A program made the translations under genes and the position numbers. The notes under the pieces are model-generated. The model saw nothing but the letters and a program-made list of their open reading frames with translations, was not told where the DNA came from and searched no databases. 64,000 nt of DNA from Pontederia crassipes (lineage: Eukaryota > Streptophyta > Magnoliopsida > Commelinales > Pontederiaceae), in NCBI GenBank assembly GCA_030549335.1, contig CM060194.1, positions 36,225,171 to 36,289,170 on the forward strand, given 5' to 3'. Positions 34,943 through 47,989 of the stretch are shown here, piece after piece (the first letter of the stretch is position 1; each line of letters starts with the position of its first letter).

Positions 34943-36810
34943 TCACGATGATATTTGGGTAGACTGTCCATTAGGAACCGTATCGAGGAATTTCTTGACA
35001 ACAGACATGAATTCTTCCTTTTTTTCCTCATGAGGCATATGGCCACAGTTCTCAATTAGTTCGATGATGGAACCGGGTATTACTTTTGACAGTCGTTCCG
35101 AATTCCACGAAGGAACAAGTCGATCTGTGTCGCCAGTGACAATCAGCACTGAAATGTATATGTGAACAATAAATTAGATTGATATTAAAGGAAAACAAAA
35201 GAGTGCGAGATTAATCCAAATAATTTTATACTCATATAATTAATACCAGGGCATGAGATCTGAGCAAGTCTTCTGGAGAGTGGTTGTTTAGATGAAGACT
35301 CTGTGAGCAGAGCTAAAAGATACTCTAAAATAGCCTTCTCCCAACCTTTGGACTTCAATGGCTGCATGCAGATTGTGTTAGACATTGAACATTTGCCTGT
35401 TAAATTGTGTTTATTTAATTGGCAGCTCTTAATTAATTCAAAGGCACCTCACTTTAGTGTAACCTTCAAGAACGTGGTCTGTTACTTTGCTTGCGTCAAA
35501 CCATGACGTCTTAATGATGTGTACGCCAAACTTAAGCATTACTAGGCGTATCTGTCATGACAAAGAGTAATCAGGACAACAGCAGGAATGCTTAAATGCA
35601 CACCAATATTCCAACTTTTAGCAGAAACGAAAAAGGGAATACAAAGGAAAAGACACTCAAACCTTCGTGCATGAATGCAAATAATCATCATGTACTGATG
35701 CATTGCAAACTTACTAAGATTTAATATATTATCTTTTTGTGATTAATTGTTATGTTTTACAGTAAAATATTAGTTGTTATTTTTGTTAACTCGAATAGGT
35801 ACGGTTCATTTGAGCCTTTTTTTCATGCATAAGCTTACCAGCATTGGAGCCAAAGCAGATTTCAGGAACGCCGACAAGATTCGAATACAAACGAAAGCAA
35901 CGAAGTTCCTCAGCCCACGCAGTAACCTTAAAGCCGCACAAAAGAGATGAATCTTCACAAGGGAGAAGATCCATCTTGCAAATGAATCAGAAAAACAATC
36001 CACCTCCTTGCTGTTCAGTTCTGCACCATTTCCTTTCGTCACCATTTTGTTCTTCTGGGCTGCGAAAGGCGCAAGTATTGCCGGTGCAACCAGGATCAGC
36101 GCGGCAATCTTCTCTGGAGCCTTGAAGTAGGTTTCTAGGGCAACGAGGCAACCAGCGGAGTGCCTGAGATAGTGTCAAGCGTAAAAGTTTTAGCATGCTG
36201 TTCAGTTATATATATATTATATGTTTAAGTGATATTTTAGTATACGTGCACTTGGTGCATATGCATAGCCCAAGGAAAGATGATGTTAGTTTGACACGTA
36301 CCCTATCAAAATGGACTGGCCGTGGTCACCAGCTAACATGTTCATGAATGAGAGCGTGGTGAGCACAGAGAATGACGTGGAATATGGATTCAAGAGCCGG
36401 CGATCTCTGCTGTGGTTGCCTCCGTCTCTCCCGGAAGAACTCGCCGGCCGAGATGGCCTTGAAGTTATCCCAAAGGCGGGTCTATCGAAGGCGAGGACAT
36501 CTGAGCCGGTCGTCTGCGCCAAAGGCTCCATGACGCCTTCCCAGGAGAATACCGAGGCCCCGAAACCATGCAAAAGAATCGCGGGCGTCTTAATCCTGCA
36601 GTCGGCGTGGCGTTTCTCAGCGACCTCTTCGTCGGCCTGTTGATACTGTCGGCAGATCTTGTGGTGCACATGAGTTCCAGAAATCTTGCAGAATAAGCTG
36701 TCAGCATCAGCCAGTTCTTTGAGTTCTTCTAACTCTTCCTCATCGACGCCTGCGTGATTCCTAATCCCGGCATCGCCCTCTCCTACAGGTTTGTAAACGT
36801 GGAAGTCCAT
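34943..36810 (-). CDS. Alpha/beta-hydrolase fold protein, probably plastid-associated (5 exons, 417 aa)
   Basis: Serine-hydrolase fold enzyme; the substrate is unknown. Exons on the minus strand: 36810-36302, 36163-35839, 35551-35453, 35361-35247, 35148-34943. All junctions are GT/AG and phases sum to 1254 bases. The start ATG at 36810 follows a likely 5'-UTR intron (36971-36813, acceptor TTGCAG). Motifs in order: ADSLFCKISGTHVHHKIC; the oxyanion HGFGASVFSWEGV; DVLAFDRPAFGITSR; the nucleophile elbow GHSAG, whose first Gly is split between exons 1 and 2; acid GDTDRLVP; and catalytic His in NCGHMPHEE. The full Ser-Asp-His triad is present, so the gene looks intact. It resembles plant chloroplast-annotated hydrolases of the At3g10840 type (from memory). 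A fragment of exon 5 is at 24485-24600. Confidence 0.88.
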
Positions 36811-36812
36811 TG

Positions 36813-37034
36813 CTGCAATTAAACCACAAGGAAGATTAGCATTTTGCAGCAGAAATGGCCGGGGGTGCAAAAAGTTGAAACTTGGTCTGAAAACGGAGGG
36901 AGCAATCAAACTTTGTGAGCTACAAACTGAACGGAGTTTCACAAGGAAAAAGAAACCTTTTAATTGAGTACCGATCGGATTTCAGAAAGGAGCGTACGTA
37001 GAGATCGTTGGAAAGAGGGAGTGCTGTTTAAATA
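36813..37034 (-). promoter_or_regulatory. Hydrolase core promoter and 5'-UTR intron
   Basis: On the minus strand a TATA-like TATTTAAA lies at 37034-37027. It is about 55 bases upstream of a donor ATCG/GTACTC at 36971; the acceptor TTGCAG/CA ends two bases before the ATG at 36810. The exon 5'-UTR would be about 30 bases if transcription starts near 37000. This is an inference from signals only. Confidence 0.5.
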
Positions 37035-38503
37035 TGGCGTGAAGCTTATGGGAGCAATTGAGCAAAACAAAATAATTGCAATCGGCAACCAATATTTTGG
37101 ATGATCTCCACAATCTTATATAAGTTCAGATGTCCCGACACATGCAATATTATATGTACTTGGCACCACATATATGACGCGGGAGGTTAGCAGGTCGGGC
37201 ACGTCGGGGAATGCACTTGAGTTGCCAATATGTTATTATATGGAGAGAGAGAGAGAGTTTGTCCTGCCAACGGCATTGGATACTGATGGATTTCGCCGAC
37301 AAAAGAGAGGGACAAAGGGATGGTTACGAAACGCAAGAGGACACGGTCTACTCTCACGGGTGCGCCCAAACCATCGTTTATTTGTGCATTTGCATTATTC
37401 AACGGGCACACGTCCATAAATCATTTGAAGTTATCTATTTTATAATACCGTCAAGTTTATATTAACTTTTAAGAAGTTATAATATCGAAAATAACTCTAG
37501 ATTTTATATTATATATGCGAACATTCGTACAATATTGTACCTATTTGATAATTAACGAGTAACAAAAAATACTGATGCGATTTAACGAAAATAGATGAGG
37601 TTATAAGATTCAGTTAGAGTATGCGAGAGTTTTAAAATAATGGACACCTTAGATTTGCTTCTATTCTTTCTCTCAATAGGCGAGTTGCACAAGAAAGAAA
37701 GAAGAATGATTTTGATAAGATAAACGCTTAATTATTTGAATCATACAAGAAGAAATGGTCAACAATAATTCATCAAGAGGGAAAACTTAATTGAAGAAGG
37801 AATAAAGACACAGAATAATTAGGCGCGCGGGACAAAAAAATGTTTTTCATCTTTTGCGCATGCATGACTATTAATTAGAAAGCTGAATAAAAGAATAATA
37901 ATGAAATATTTCTTATGATACTTTATTTTTAAATGAGATATTGGTACGATCAACTTGTTTATTGTTATGTTTTTAATTAGCTTTGTCCGTCGTTGGACAA
38001 AATAAATGGCAAAGAAACTCTTTTCCCAAACTAAATATTCTTTTTTTATATTTTATTATATAAAAGGAAACTACATATTAATTTACTTTTGATTTTGATG
38101 TATTGGAGATAGTATGATCGAGAGGGGAAAATATTTCCTCTTGGAAAATTCCTTTTCCTAAAGTTATACAATTTTTTTATCATAAACAAATTATATAATA
38201 AAATATTTACATTTAAATAATCAGTTATAAAATTTTGAATAACTGTACACGTATCAGTTGTAATTATTACGTAAAATAATTTAAAGTGTATTATTGTAAA
38301 ATAATTTTCTTCTTCGACATAGTTTGTTTGTTTCGTTCAACATTGCGTCATACGTGAATTAGTTTTCCACATGCTTATAATACCAATTTAATACAATCGA
38401 AAGAATACAATATGAACAAATTACTCAAAGAATAATCCCATAAAATCTATATTTTCTTCTTCCTCTCTTTCTCAACTACGCATCCACCCGCTAACTTCTA
38501 CTA
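37035..38503. other. AT-rich intergenic stretch
   Basis: Contains a GA microsatellite at about 37240-37256. Small open frames at 37174-37465 on both strands have no recognisable content. The rest is AT-rich without features. Confidence 0.45.
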
Positions 38504-40603
38504 TGTAACACCCAAAAAATAATAATAATAAATAAATAAAATCAAATAACAAAAACGGCCAACTAGGAAAGTAAAGATTTGAATCACTAAAAATATGGAA
38601 TGGTGATTAAGCAATTAAGCGGAGATAATGGCAATTATGAAAAGAATAATTAGATGTAGAAAATTAATGAGGAAATCATCATCAAAATCTCTCTCCTCCC
38701 ACACTAGCAGAAAATAGATTTCTTTTCCCCTTGGTTGACTGCTCATTCCCATTTCTTTGGCACCTCACGCATGTTTGAAGGAGGTGACATCCGTGAACAC
38801 TTCTGCAACACAATTTTCGTAAGGATCATAGGGACTCACCTCTCTTTCTCCCTCATGCATTGATCCCTGCACCTGCTCCTTACATTCCTCTTCGATTTGG
38901 ATTGCTCTGCAGGCGGTGAACTGCCAAGGGAAGGAGACTACGTGCCAGGATAGTAGGGGGATGCGCCAGTTGATACCGACGATTCAACGCGGAGGATCAA
39001 GCAAAAATAGAGGTGGGTAAATCGAAATCACCTTATATAACTTTATATAGGATCTGTTTAGAACTATGCTCCAACTGAATATGTTAACAAATCAACGGTG
39101 ATCAAAAGAATAAAAATTGAATCGATTCGATTTATTCTTTTCCTTGTCACTAATTGCATGATTGCTTATCGATTAGTCTAGAAATTAGTTTCTACATGTA
39201 ATTACCTTGCTTGATGATTGTTAGAATACAATAAAGTATTTAGGATAGAAAGTTATGAATTCTGCATATTTGGTACGTTTTGTGATGCTGACAATCCGGT
39301 CGATCGACCAAAAGGGACTGGTCGACCGACTGTGACCAGTGTACAGATCGACTGACCGACCTATGGATATGGGTCGACCAATCCTCGTCCATGAAAGTAT
39401 ATAGATCGACCGACCATCGTCCATGAAATGCATAGATCGGACGACTGACAGATGGAAATCGGACGATCGACCGACGAAAATCGGTCGACCCTCGCTCATG
39501 AAGTGCACAGATCGGCCGACTGATTTATGGAAATCGGTCGACCGACCCTTGCACCCACTCGATCATGAAGTGCATAGATCGGTCGACCGCCCTATGGAAA
39601 CCAATCGACCGACCCTCGAGTTTGACCCATAAATTCTTTATTACTAAATCTGGATTTTTATATTTAATCATTACTTGTTTTCCCTTCTGATTTAATTATT
39701 TATATGACCGGATCTAAAGACAATTTTATTGAGATTCACTCCCACTCTATGATATGAATCCTTTTACTAATTTACTCTTCTATTGATCAAATCACCTCCA
39801 TAGTACGAAAGAATGACAAGATGACAAAGTAATTAATAAGTAAAGATGAAAACTAAATGATGGGTGGCCAGCCCATGCCAAGTGCCTAAAAATAAGAGTC
39901 GCTCCCTTAGTCATGGCTTGATCACCATTGACCCGCACAAGGTTGTATTGTTTTGCTTGGCTTAAACCTCAAAAGTCAAAGGCACCTAAAATCATCTAAG
40001 TTATAAGCAAAGTTCAAAGTAAAGAAGAATGTACCAATGATACTAGTATAACGGCAAGTCAAGCATTGTTATGATTTTAGCATAATAAATTATTTCACTT
40101 ATGATTCTAAGTTTACTATGGGTTATCATAATATTACTATTTTTCTTTATCCATTGATCTCTATTGTTCTAATGATTTTATGCTCCATATCTTATCAAGA
40201 TAAAAGATTTACCAATTCTGACTTATCCTATTTAACAATTATGCATTGTATATTTATATTGATCCTCCATTAGGCTGTAAAACTTATGGGAGGATCTCTT
40301 CCCTGTGTTTGATTTTCATAGGATGAAGTCAGTGACCGTGTTGAGATTGTGTGTTGTGACAAGAGCTCAAGCAACGATATAGCACATGAACCAAAGGACC
40401 TAGTTATTGTTTTCTCTTCTTTCCCCATTCATGAGATTGATGTAATCCTTATTTACAATTATTTAGAGGCCTTGTATTATCTTCTAGACTTCCGCTATTA
40501 TGATATTGCCACTTCCTTTTTATCTCTATTGTTGACATGTCATTATTTTTTACTGAGTTTTGATTAAGTAATGGTCAAAGTTGTAGTATTTGTAGCGTCT
40601 TCA
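38504..40603 (+). repeat. Chromovirus 2 5' LTR (2100 bp)
   Basis: It starts TGTAACACCC and ends GTAGCGTCTTCA. It carries the GGTCGACC array at 39296-39625. It retains about 393 bp (38872-39264) that the 3' LTR lacks; both edges of this block share CTGCA. Confidence 0.8.
39296..39625 (+). repeat. GGTCGACC-type palindrome array in LTR
   Basis: Repeated units combine AGATCGGNCGACYGA, ATGGAAATCGGTCGACCGA and CCTCG(T/C)YCATGAARTGCA, with a period of roughly 60-65 bp. The core GGTCGACC is a perfect palindrome. The array is CG-rich in an AT-rich LTR and is repeated in the 3' LTR at 44855-45125. Confidence 0.8.
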
Positions 40604-43600
40604 GATAGATTCTCGTGACATGGCGTTGGTCGATTTGGGGGCATTACATTTATGATATCAGAGCCAAAGGTTGGACTCTCTTGACGTCTTATTGTATAGC
40701 ATGGTATAGAAAAGGTTCATATGCTATCGCCGAGCAGTCGCCACACCCTCCACCGTAAGGTACAAGTAAGATCTTTCTTGCCTTGTGTTATTCTTTATTG
40801 ATGTATTGATCATAGGAGTGGTTGATTCCTAAGGAGGTTATTTTGTATGGTAGGGATCAACCTAAATTGTATTAGCAATGATACAAGGGGTTATAAATGT
40901 TATGAATATTAGGAAAAAGAATAAGTCACAAACAAGTGGATGATGATCATTTACGAAAAAATCAGCCCTATAGATATTTAAAGGATAAAATATAAGGAAC
41001 GATTTTGTTTCTTATAACTCATGTTGGCCATCTTTTTCATGATCGTTCCACTCATGAAATTCTTCTGCTGACTCAGCAGCATGAAGAGAAAAATGAGTAA
41101 GCATATCAGTTGTAAAGAGATGTAGATTTATGAAAGAAAGGAGAGAATTATTAGAGTAAATAAAAGATTCGTCTCACACAACAAGTAAGTGTGAGATGAT
41201 TTTAAATAGAAGAAGTGAAATTATGTGAAACCAAGTATGCCTAAGTTATGAGTTATTATTATGACTTATGTGATTCCATTGACTTACCAAGATAGGGGTT
41301 TAATAAATTATCTTATATGTTTATATTGATAAGTATGGAACCATAATGCTTGTTGTGCCTTAGACTTCATATGGTCCCTATAGTATATTTGATAAGGGAT
41401 CTAAGTAAAATCTAAATCACTTACAAAAAGTCTTATTTAGATAACCTTACAGTTGAGCTAAGAATTTTAATTAGTAATTATGCCCAAATCATGTATCCCT
41501 AGTTGGACGAGAGTTTAAGTACAATATAGTTATCCAATAATCAGGTATAATGAATGGATGGAGAAACATAGAACTTTAAAAGTGATCTAAGTAACGTTAG
41601 AAAACCATTGGTATACGTACATATAATATATTTTACTTAAAAAATAATTTTTTAAATATAGTACATGATGAAATAGTTATCGAAGCTTATTTACAATATG
41701 ACTTGAAATTACTTCAATACGAAATGTATAAATGTATAGCGATGACCAAAATAATGATTTTTCCAATCATTACGATCTAAATTATTTACACGGTAGATTG
41801 TTATTGGCGGCAAAAGTAAATATATAAGAGCATGAAATACATGTAATAGTTAAAATCAATCAAAGAAATTAGGTTAGAATTTAAAGTCACTTAATTTAGA
41901 TGTGACCAATGAACATATGAGTCGTCCTTCTATCAGTTATTAAGAGACAAAAATACCATGTGAGCAGATTTTTGGAATTCTAAGTTCAAAATAAAAATGT
42001 GAAGATTTTATACAAGGTTACTCGAAAAGCAACTTAATCATCTATGATAGATGATTAGGAAGTACGCTATAAATTCTAGAGCGATTTATATCGGCTATGG
42101 ATATATTCAATTTTCATAATAATGTCCAATAGTATAGAGTAATTAATGATATGATCACAATTGATAGCCCAAGTGGGAAAATAAGATATGTAATTATGTA
42201 AGTCAGCAGAGGATGCAAATGAAGTTCATACATTGATAGGTTAAAAAAAATGAAATCTTATCGTGTTTAAGATGTTCTCCAAGATACCTCCATGCCTATA
42301 TGATGAATAATTTTCTTGGTTTCAGCCTCGACCAAGTGGATCAATTACGATCCTAACCATAATTCTTATGTATGGATGAATATTCTTATCGATTTCAAGA
42401 TAATGAATGACATTGTTAATGCAAAGGGTAATAGAATAATAAGGCAAAAGAACAATGGATAATGTGCAAAGGACAAAGATGATTGCTTGTCTTTTATTTG
42501 GTGATTGTTTTGTTTTCCTGCCTGGTTGCTTGAATTCATTCCATGTGTTTCCTTGTATTCATGATGTTTTATTAAGGACTTATGTTACATAGAGTGCATA
42601 AATTATTTTCTTCATTGGACCTTACCATATGTTCATCGACCATTGACTCCTCACTGTATCTACCATCCAGTCTTAACATTGATTCGGAGTACTTTTCGCT
42701 TCTCTATAACTATTATATTGATTTATTCCCCTATACATGGAGTGTTAAAGATACCCAACTCTAAAAGGAAAGAACTTGTCGTGGTGATATATAACCATTG
42801 GCTTCCATGAAATTATATGACATTATATTGTAATGAAAAGATCAATAGAAGACAATGCAAGGTAAACCAAAAAATTAAAGTTAAGTAGCTCCCATGATTA
42901 AATTATCGAACGAAGCATTGATACAAGGGATCGAGACACAGGAAGGATATTGAATGACATAGATTGCCAAGAACGATCCATCCTCAACTAATTTATAAGA
43001 CTTTTGATTGATTCCAAATATAATTATCTTATTTGACAATTACCTATATTTTGTACCTTGTTCAGTTCCTTAAGATATCTGATCTAAAGTGATCATACCT
43101 TCAAACGACGATCATCGCATAATACCACCAAGATATCGGCATTGAATGATGCTAATAATTGATTTTCATTGAATCAAAATAAATGATGAATCCTGAATCC
43201 TCATGGATGTCAGATGTATATCGAATCAATAGCTATGGATGTCAGATATATACCAAATTAATATCTATATTATAATTTAGCTCACATATACAATGATCCT
43301 AAGAGCTTATGAAGTTATGAAATAATAACAATTTTTTTCTTCTTTCGAATTCCAATGTTAAACTATTTAGAAACATGAAGATTCCATAGGAAGGGATGCA
43401 ATGTTGAAAAGTATAATTGATGGCAAGTACAAAGACCCAAGTTAATGTCGGAGTGACCAATTATTTGTATCTAACTACAATTATTATAGGTTGGGGATAG
43501 GTCAAATATAAAGATAAAAGAAAAAATAGTAAGTACAGATGATGTTGGAAATTATAATTGAATGTAATTTCAGAAGAATAAATATAAATGCTTGATCGTT

Positions 43601-43714
43601 AAGTTCAGATATACTAATGTGATTGAAAATAATAATAAGCATGTTCACTAACACTCCTTTTAAGGAGGTTATTGAACCAAACAATTATAATAATATACGT
43701 TGAAATTTTGATAT
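40604..43714 (+). other. Chromovirus 2 interior, unrecognisable part
   Basis: The primer site TGATATCAGAGCC is at 40653-40665. After it, the sequence is AT-rich with stops in all frames. I could not recognise gag, protease, RT or RNase H, so they are either absent or decayed beyond reading by eye. Confidence 0.5.
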
Positions 43715-44420
43715 AAGAGAACTATCCAGACTTTGGAACACATGCTGAGAGAATGTTTTGATTGGCATGGTAGCTGGAACGATCATTTACATTTGATTGA
43801 ATTTGATTATGATAACGATCACCATTCAATTATTTTAAGACACAGTTCAATTGTACTAGTAACCTTACTGTTCACCCACTCAATATGGTAAAGTAGGCAA
43901 AGAGAATATCATGAGTACAGAGGGTATTCTAAGAAGGTTGAACTAAGTAAGAAAGGATTGAAGATAGAAGAGCTATGCAGACGAAGATATATGAGAGCAA
44001 AATTATTAATGATGGTGAGTAGACGCTACTGAAAGTTTCCTATATAAAAGAGGCGATGCAAATAAGTAAGCAAGGAGCAATTATTCCTCGCTGTGATGGA
44101 CTATTAAAGTTAGTCGGCAAGATTACATATAGGTTGATACTACCCTCTTCTTATGGAGGAGTGCATTATATATTTCATGTGTTACTGATGAAGAAGTACA
44201 AGCATGATAACGCTAACATCATTCTGATTAAGGGGCCTAATCTAGCCGTAGACCTCACCTTTGCCAAGTGTCGGACTCATATTATGGAACGCAAGGTACA
44301 ACGTCGAAAAGAATAAGCATGTACCCATGGTCCAAGTAGCCTCACGTTCCACCATGACGAAGAGGTAACATGGAAACTCGAGTTGGGAATGCACCAAGAG
44401 TTTCTGCATCTTTTTAGTAA
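43715..44420 (+). pseudogene. Chromovirus 2 integrase C-terminus and chromodomain remnant
   Basis: TIQTLEHMLRECFDWHGSWN at about 43708-43767 is the distal integrase core. An uncut frame at 44056-44316 includes GKITYRLILPSSYGGVHYIF and MKKYKHDNANI, the usual segment before the chromodomain. HHDEEVTWKLELGM near 44354-44395 is a chromodomain piece in another frame. Confidence 0.75.
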
Positions 44421-44452
44421 GTCCTCCACCTCATGAAAAATTCGAGGACGAA

Positions 44453-44474
44453 TTTTCTTTTAAGGAGGTTATAA
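44453..44474 (+). other. Polypurine tract (chromovirus 2)
   Basis: TTTTAAGGAGGTTATAA follows TTCGAGGACGAATTTTC and is directly before the 3' LTR. Confidence 0.7.
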
Positions 44475-45565
44475 TGTAACACCCAAAAAAAATCAAATAA
44501 CAGAACATCCATCTAAGGAATTAAAGATTTGAATCCCTAAAAATATGGAATGGTGATTAAGCAATTAAGTGGAGATAATGGCAATATGGAAAGAATAATA
44601 TAGATGTGGGAAATTAATGAGGAAATCAATGCCAAAATCTCTCTCCTCCCACACTAGCAGAAAATTGATTTCTTTTCCCCCTAGTTGACCTGCTCATTCC
44701 CATTACTTTGGCACCTCACACATGTTTGAAGGAGGTGACATCCGTGAACACTTCTGCAACACAATTTTCGTAAGGATCATAGGGACTCACCTCTCTTTCT
44801 CCTTCATGCATTGATCCCTGCATATTTGGTATGTTTTGTGATGTTAACAATCCAATCGATCGACGCTTGCTGGCGTGTGACTAGTGTATAGATCCATCGA
44901 CTGACCTATGGACATCGGTCGACCGATCCTCGTCCATCAAAGTGTACAGATCGACCGACCATCATCCATGAAATGCAAAGATCGGACGACCGACTGATGG
45001 AAATCAATCGATCGACCCTCGCTCATGAAGTGCACAGACTGGCCGATCGATTTATGGAAATCGATTGACCGACCCTTGCACCCACTTGACCATGAAGTGC
45101 ATAGATTGGTCGACCGACCATCGAGTTTGATCCATAAATTCTTTATTATTAAATCTGGATTTTTATATTAATCATTACTTGTTTTCACTTCTGATTTAAT
45201 TATTTATATGACTGAATCTAAAGACAATTTTATTGAGATTCACTCACACTCTATAATATGGATCCTTTTACTGGTTTACCCTAGTATGAAAGAATGACAA
45301 GATGATAAAGTGATTAATAAGTAAAGATGAAAGCTAAATGATGGGTGGCCAGCCCATGCCAAGTGCCTAAAGATAAGAATCACTCCCTTGGTCATGGCTT
45401 GATCACTTATTGACTCGCACAAGGCTGTATTATTTTGTTTGGCGTAAACCTCAAAAGTTAAAGACACCTAAAGTCATCTAAGTTATAAGCAAAGTCAAAG
45501 TAAAGAAGAATGTACCAATGATACCAGTATAACGGCAAGTAAAGCATTGCTTTGATTTCAAAGAA
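44475..45565 (+). repeat. Chromovirus 2 3' LTR, truncated
   Basis: Matches the 5' LTR from its start. It lacks the 393-bp block and then stops matching near 45565, so about 500-600 bp of its distal end are missing. Its GGTCGACC array is at about 44855-45125, with several units decayed from CG to TG or CA. Confidence 0.75.
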
Positions 45566-45754
45566 TAAGATAAAAAATATGTGATTTATGTGTGTCCGTC
45601 TTTGCACGTGCCTTTGATTGTCACCTCTAATTTTGCCTTGGTTCGATTGTCAAATACAGTCCAAAAGTTTTACATTATTTTTATTCATAATGTAATACAT
45701 TAAATTTAATAAGATTGATAATCTTAATCTGGTTAAATTCTTCACCGTTTAATT

Positions 45755-46215
45755 AATGGTGAAACCAAACATCTTTAGTTCATTGAACATGACCCAGTTA
45801 AAAGCAAAACTCAACAAATTTTTATATTCTTCTATTCATGCAATCTTCACTCCAATATTTTTTTTTGTGTGTTTATACAACTTTGATTTGATAGGAAACA
45901 ATATATCGCTCTTCTGTTTAGGGTTGTCCTACTTGACGTCATCCTGATGACTTTTATGCCTACTGTACGTAATTAAATTGAATTAAAAAAATAAAATAAT
46001 AAAGTTATAGAAAAAATTAAAATAAATTAGTAATATTGTCAAAAATTTGACAGAAACATGCCCTCAAACTTAACGAGGACTAAGAATTCATTTGACACAA
46101 CATTAAACTCAAAGAATAATTAAGTAATATGTTAAGAAACAAGTTAGGCATGCATGGAATAAAATAATACTTTATTATTTTTAAGGAATGAGGATGGCAT
46201 ATACCAAAGAGGTAG
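45755..46215 (+). repeat. Promoter-like duplicated segment, copy A
   Basis: Diverged direct copy of 50215-51072. Shared words in the same order: CATTGAACATRA, CTATTCATGCAATCTTC, the 20-mer TTGACGTCATCCTGATGACT (45933-45952), TAATTAAATTGAATTA, ACAACATTAAAC, and finally GAGGATGGCA...GGTAG. TGACGTCA is a bZIP-type (TGA/CRE) site. The last shared block has an ATG in good context, which suggests a promoter plus 5' end of a lost gene. Confidence 0.65.
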
Positions 46216-47989
46216 GCGTATATATATACATCAGATCAGATTGTACACGAGATATTGACGAGATTTTGACATCATCTTGTGGTATTGAAAGCTGACACTC
46301 TCTCTCCTCTATATCCCTCTCTCCGATCTCTCTCCCCCTTCTACATCCTCCTTCTCTCTCTCTCTCGATCTGAGGTCATGACAATGAGGCCACGACAACG
46401 ACGAGGCGATCCCATCTCTCCCTCTGCTTTCTCCCCTTTTCACCTTGATCTAGCCCAATGACAAGTTGCTTGAAACGATGAAAATGAAACTCGACACGAG
46501 TTACAAAAAATCTAGCCCTGATCAAGACCGAAAGTTCCCAAGGTTTGAGGACCTATGAACCCAGTTTGAGTTAATGATGACCCGGCCCTTGTTCTATGAG
46601 GAAGAAACTGGAGTCGAAATATTCTCTGCCTCGACCTAAAAATGAATGAATCCAGCTCAGTTTTACACTCAACTTGATCCATGTTGTGTCGTTAGAATTG
46701 GAAAATTGACTATTTCACATCAATGGGGACTCAACCCAGATTATGAGAATTCGACCCAGGTTCCAAGACATCAAGAAGGCTTTGTGCTAATTTTTCGTCA
46801 CTTCTCATGTACCTAATCTTGATCAATTGTATGTTGACAATCACTCTAATTATGACGTTATGATTACACCCTTATGATTAATTTTCTAATGATCCTTGAT
46901 TTTAAGTATTTCATTATCTTAATGATGATCCTTACTGATTATGATGTCCTAATGAGATGAAGTAAAAGATTATAAAATAAAAAAACATAAAATATTAATG
47001 AAGAATTCTATAATGATGGATTGACAATGACCAAATTGAGAGTAGGTTTACCCTTCACACCACATATTGAAAGATACACATCTTTTATATGAAGATAAAA
47101 GATACTCCCTCATGAGTTGAAAGATAAGATTAATAAATACTCTAAAGTTTAAAAGATACTCCACTACAAGTCAAAGATGCAATGTCATAATGAAGATCAT
47201 GTTAATATTAAAAATCTTTCCTATGATGATGATTTACTTGATCTTTCTTGATCGTGACTAATATGCCTTTCGTAAAGATGTCATAACACTTGATTATTAA
47301 TCACTGCTTTTATGGCCTTCTTAGATCATGGTTATTTTCTTATGAATATTGATATTCTCATGTAATTATTTATATTTTATATCATGATGATTGTTATGAT
47401 TTTCTAAAGCTCTTTTACTTATTAAGTGTAAAACTCACATAAAGTTCATCTCTCTTGCATAGGGTAATTTAAGTAAATGCCCCCAACTTTACCCTAGTTT
47501 TTAGTTATATCCTCCAATTTTACTTTATACCTAACTGCACTTCAACTATTGACTTATTCACTAGCTATTCTTGTGATTGGTATAAACGATCTCCCAATTT
47601 TTTTCCCTGTGTCACTTTATTAAAAAATAAAATAAATATAATATATTAAAATAATAATTAAAAAAGTGGGGGCATCGTGCCCCAATTCCGTCGGCATCGG
47701 AGAGAGGGGAGTGGGATGGTGCCCCCTTTCTCATCGGCAATGGGGGAAAGGTAGGGGACGTCCTCTTGCGCACGATGTTGGCAACGTTGAGGGGCATCCT
47801 CCTCTCCCTTTGTTGAGGCCCAAGAGTGTGGCGGAAGAGTTGTGCGACACCTCCACCTTTTTTTTCAAAATTTTAATTATTTTAATATTATTTTATATTT
47901 CTTTTATTTTTTTGCAAAGTAAAATAACTGGTCATTCCACATTCATGAGACTGTTCCAGGCAAGTCCTATGCTATTTCCAGGCAAGTCC
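46216..47989. other. Unassigned stretch
   Basis: CT-rich strip at about 46295-46375 (CTCTCTC runs). The open frames at 46279-46461, 47612-47797 and 47666-47992 lie in low-complexity or repeat-like sequence and show no domain. The block around 47460-47600 (CCCCAACTTTACCCTAG and following) resembles common plant dispersed repeats. Confidence 0.4.

Larger units (their letters stand above)
38504..45565 (+). mobile_element. Second Ty3/gypsy chromovirus, heavily decayed
   Basis: A 5' LTR at 38504-40603 and a truncated 3' LTR at 44475-45565 share over 1 kb of near-identical sequence (both begin TGTAACACCC). A primer site is at 40653 and a polypurine tract at 44453-44474. The interior keeps only the integrase C-terminal region and chromodomain. 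The LTR start, LTR end (TAGCGTCTTCA), tract and domain type all resemble chromovirus 1, so both belong to Del/Tekay-like clades but to different families. Confidence 0.8.
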
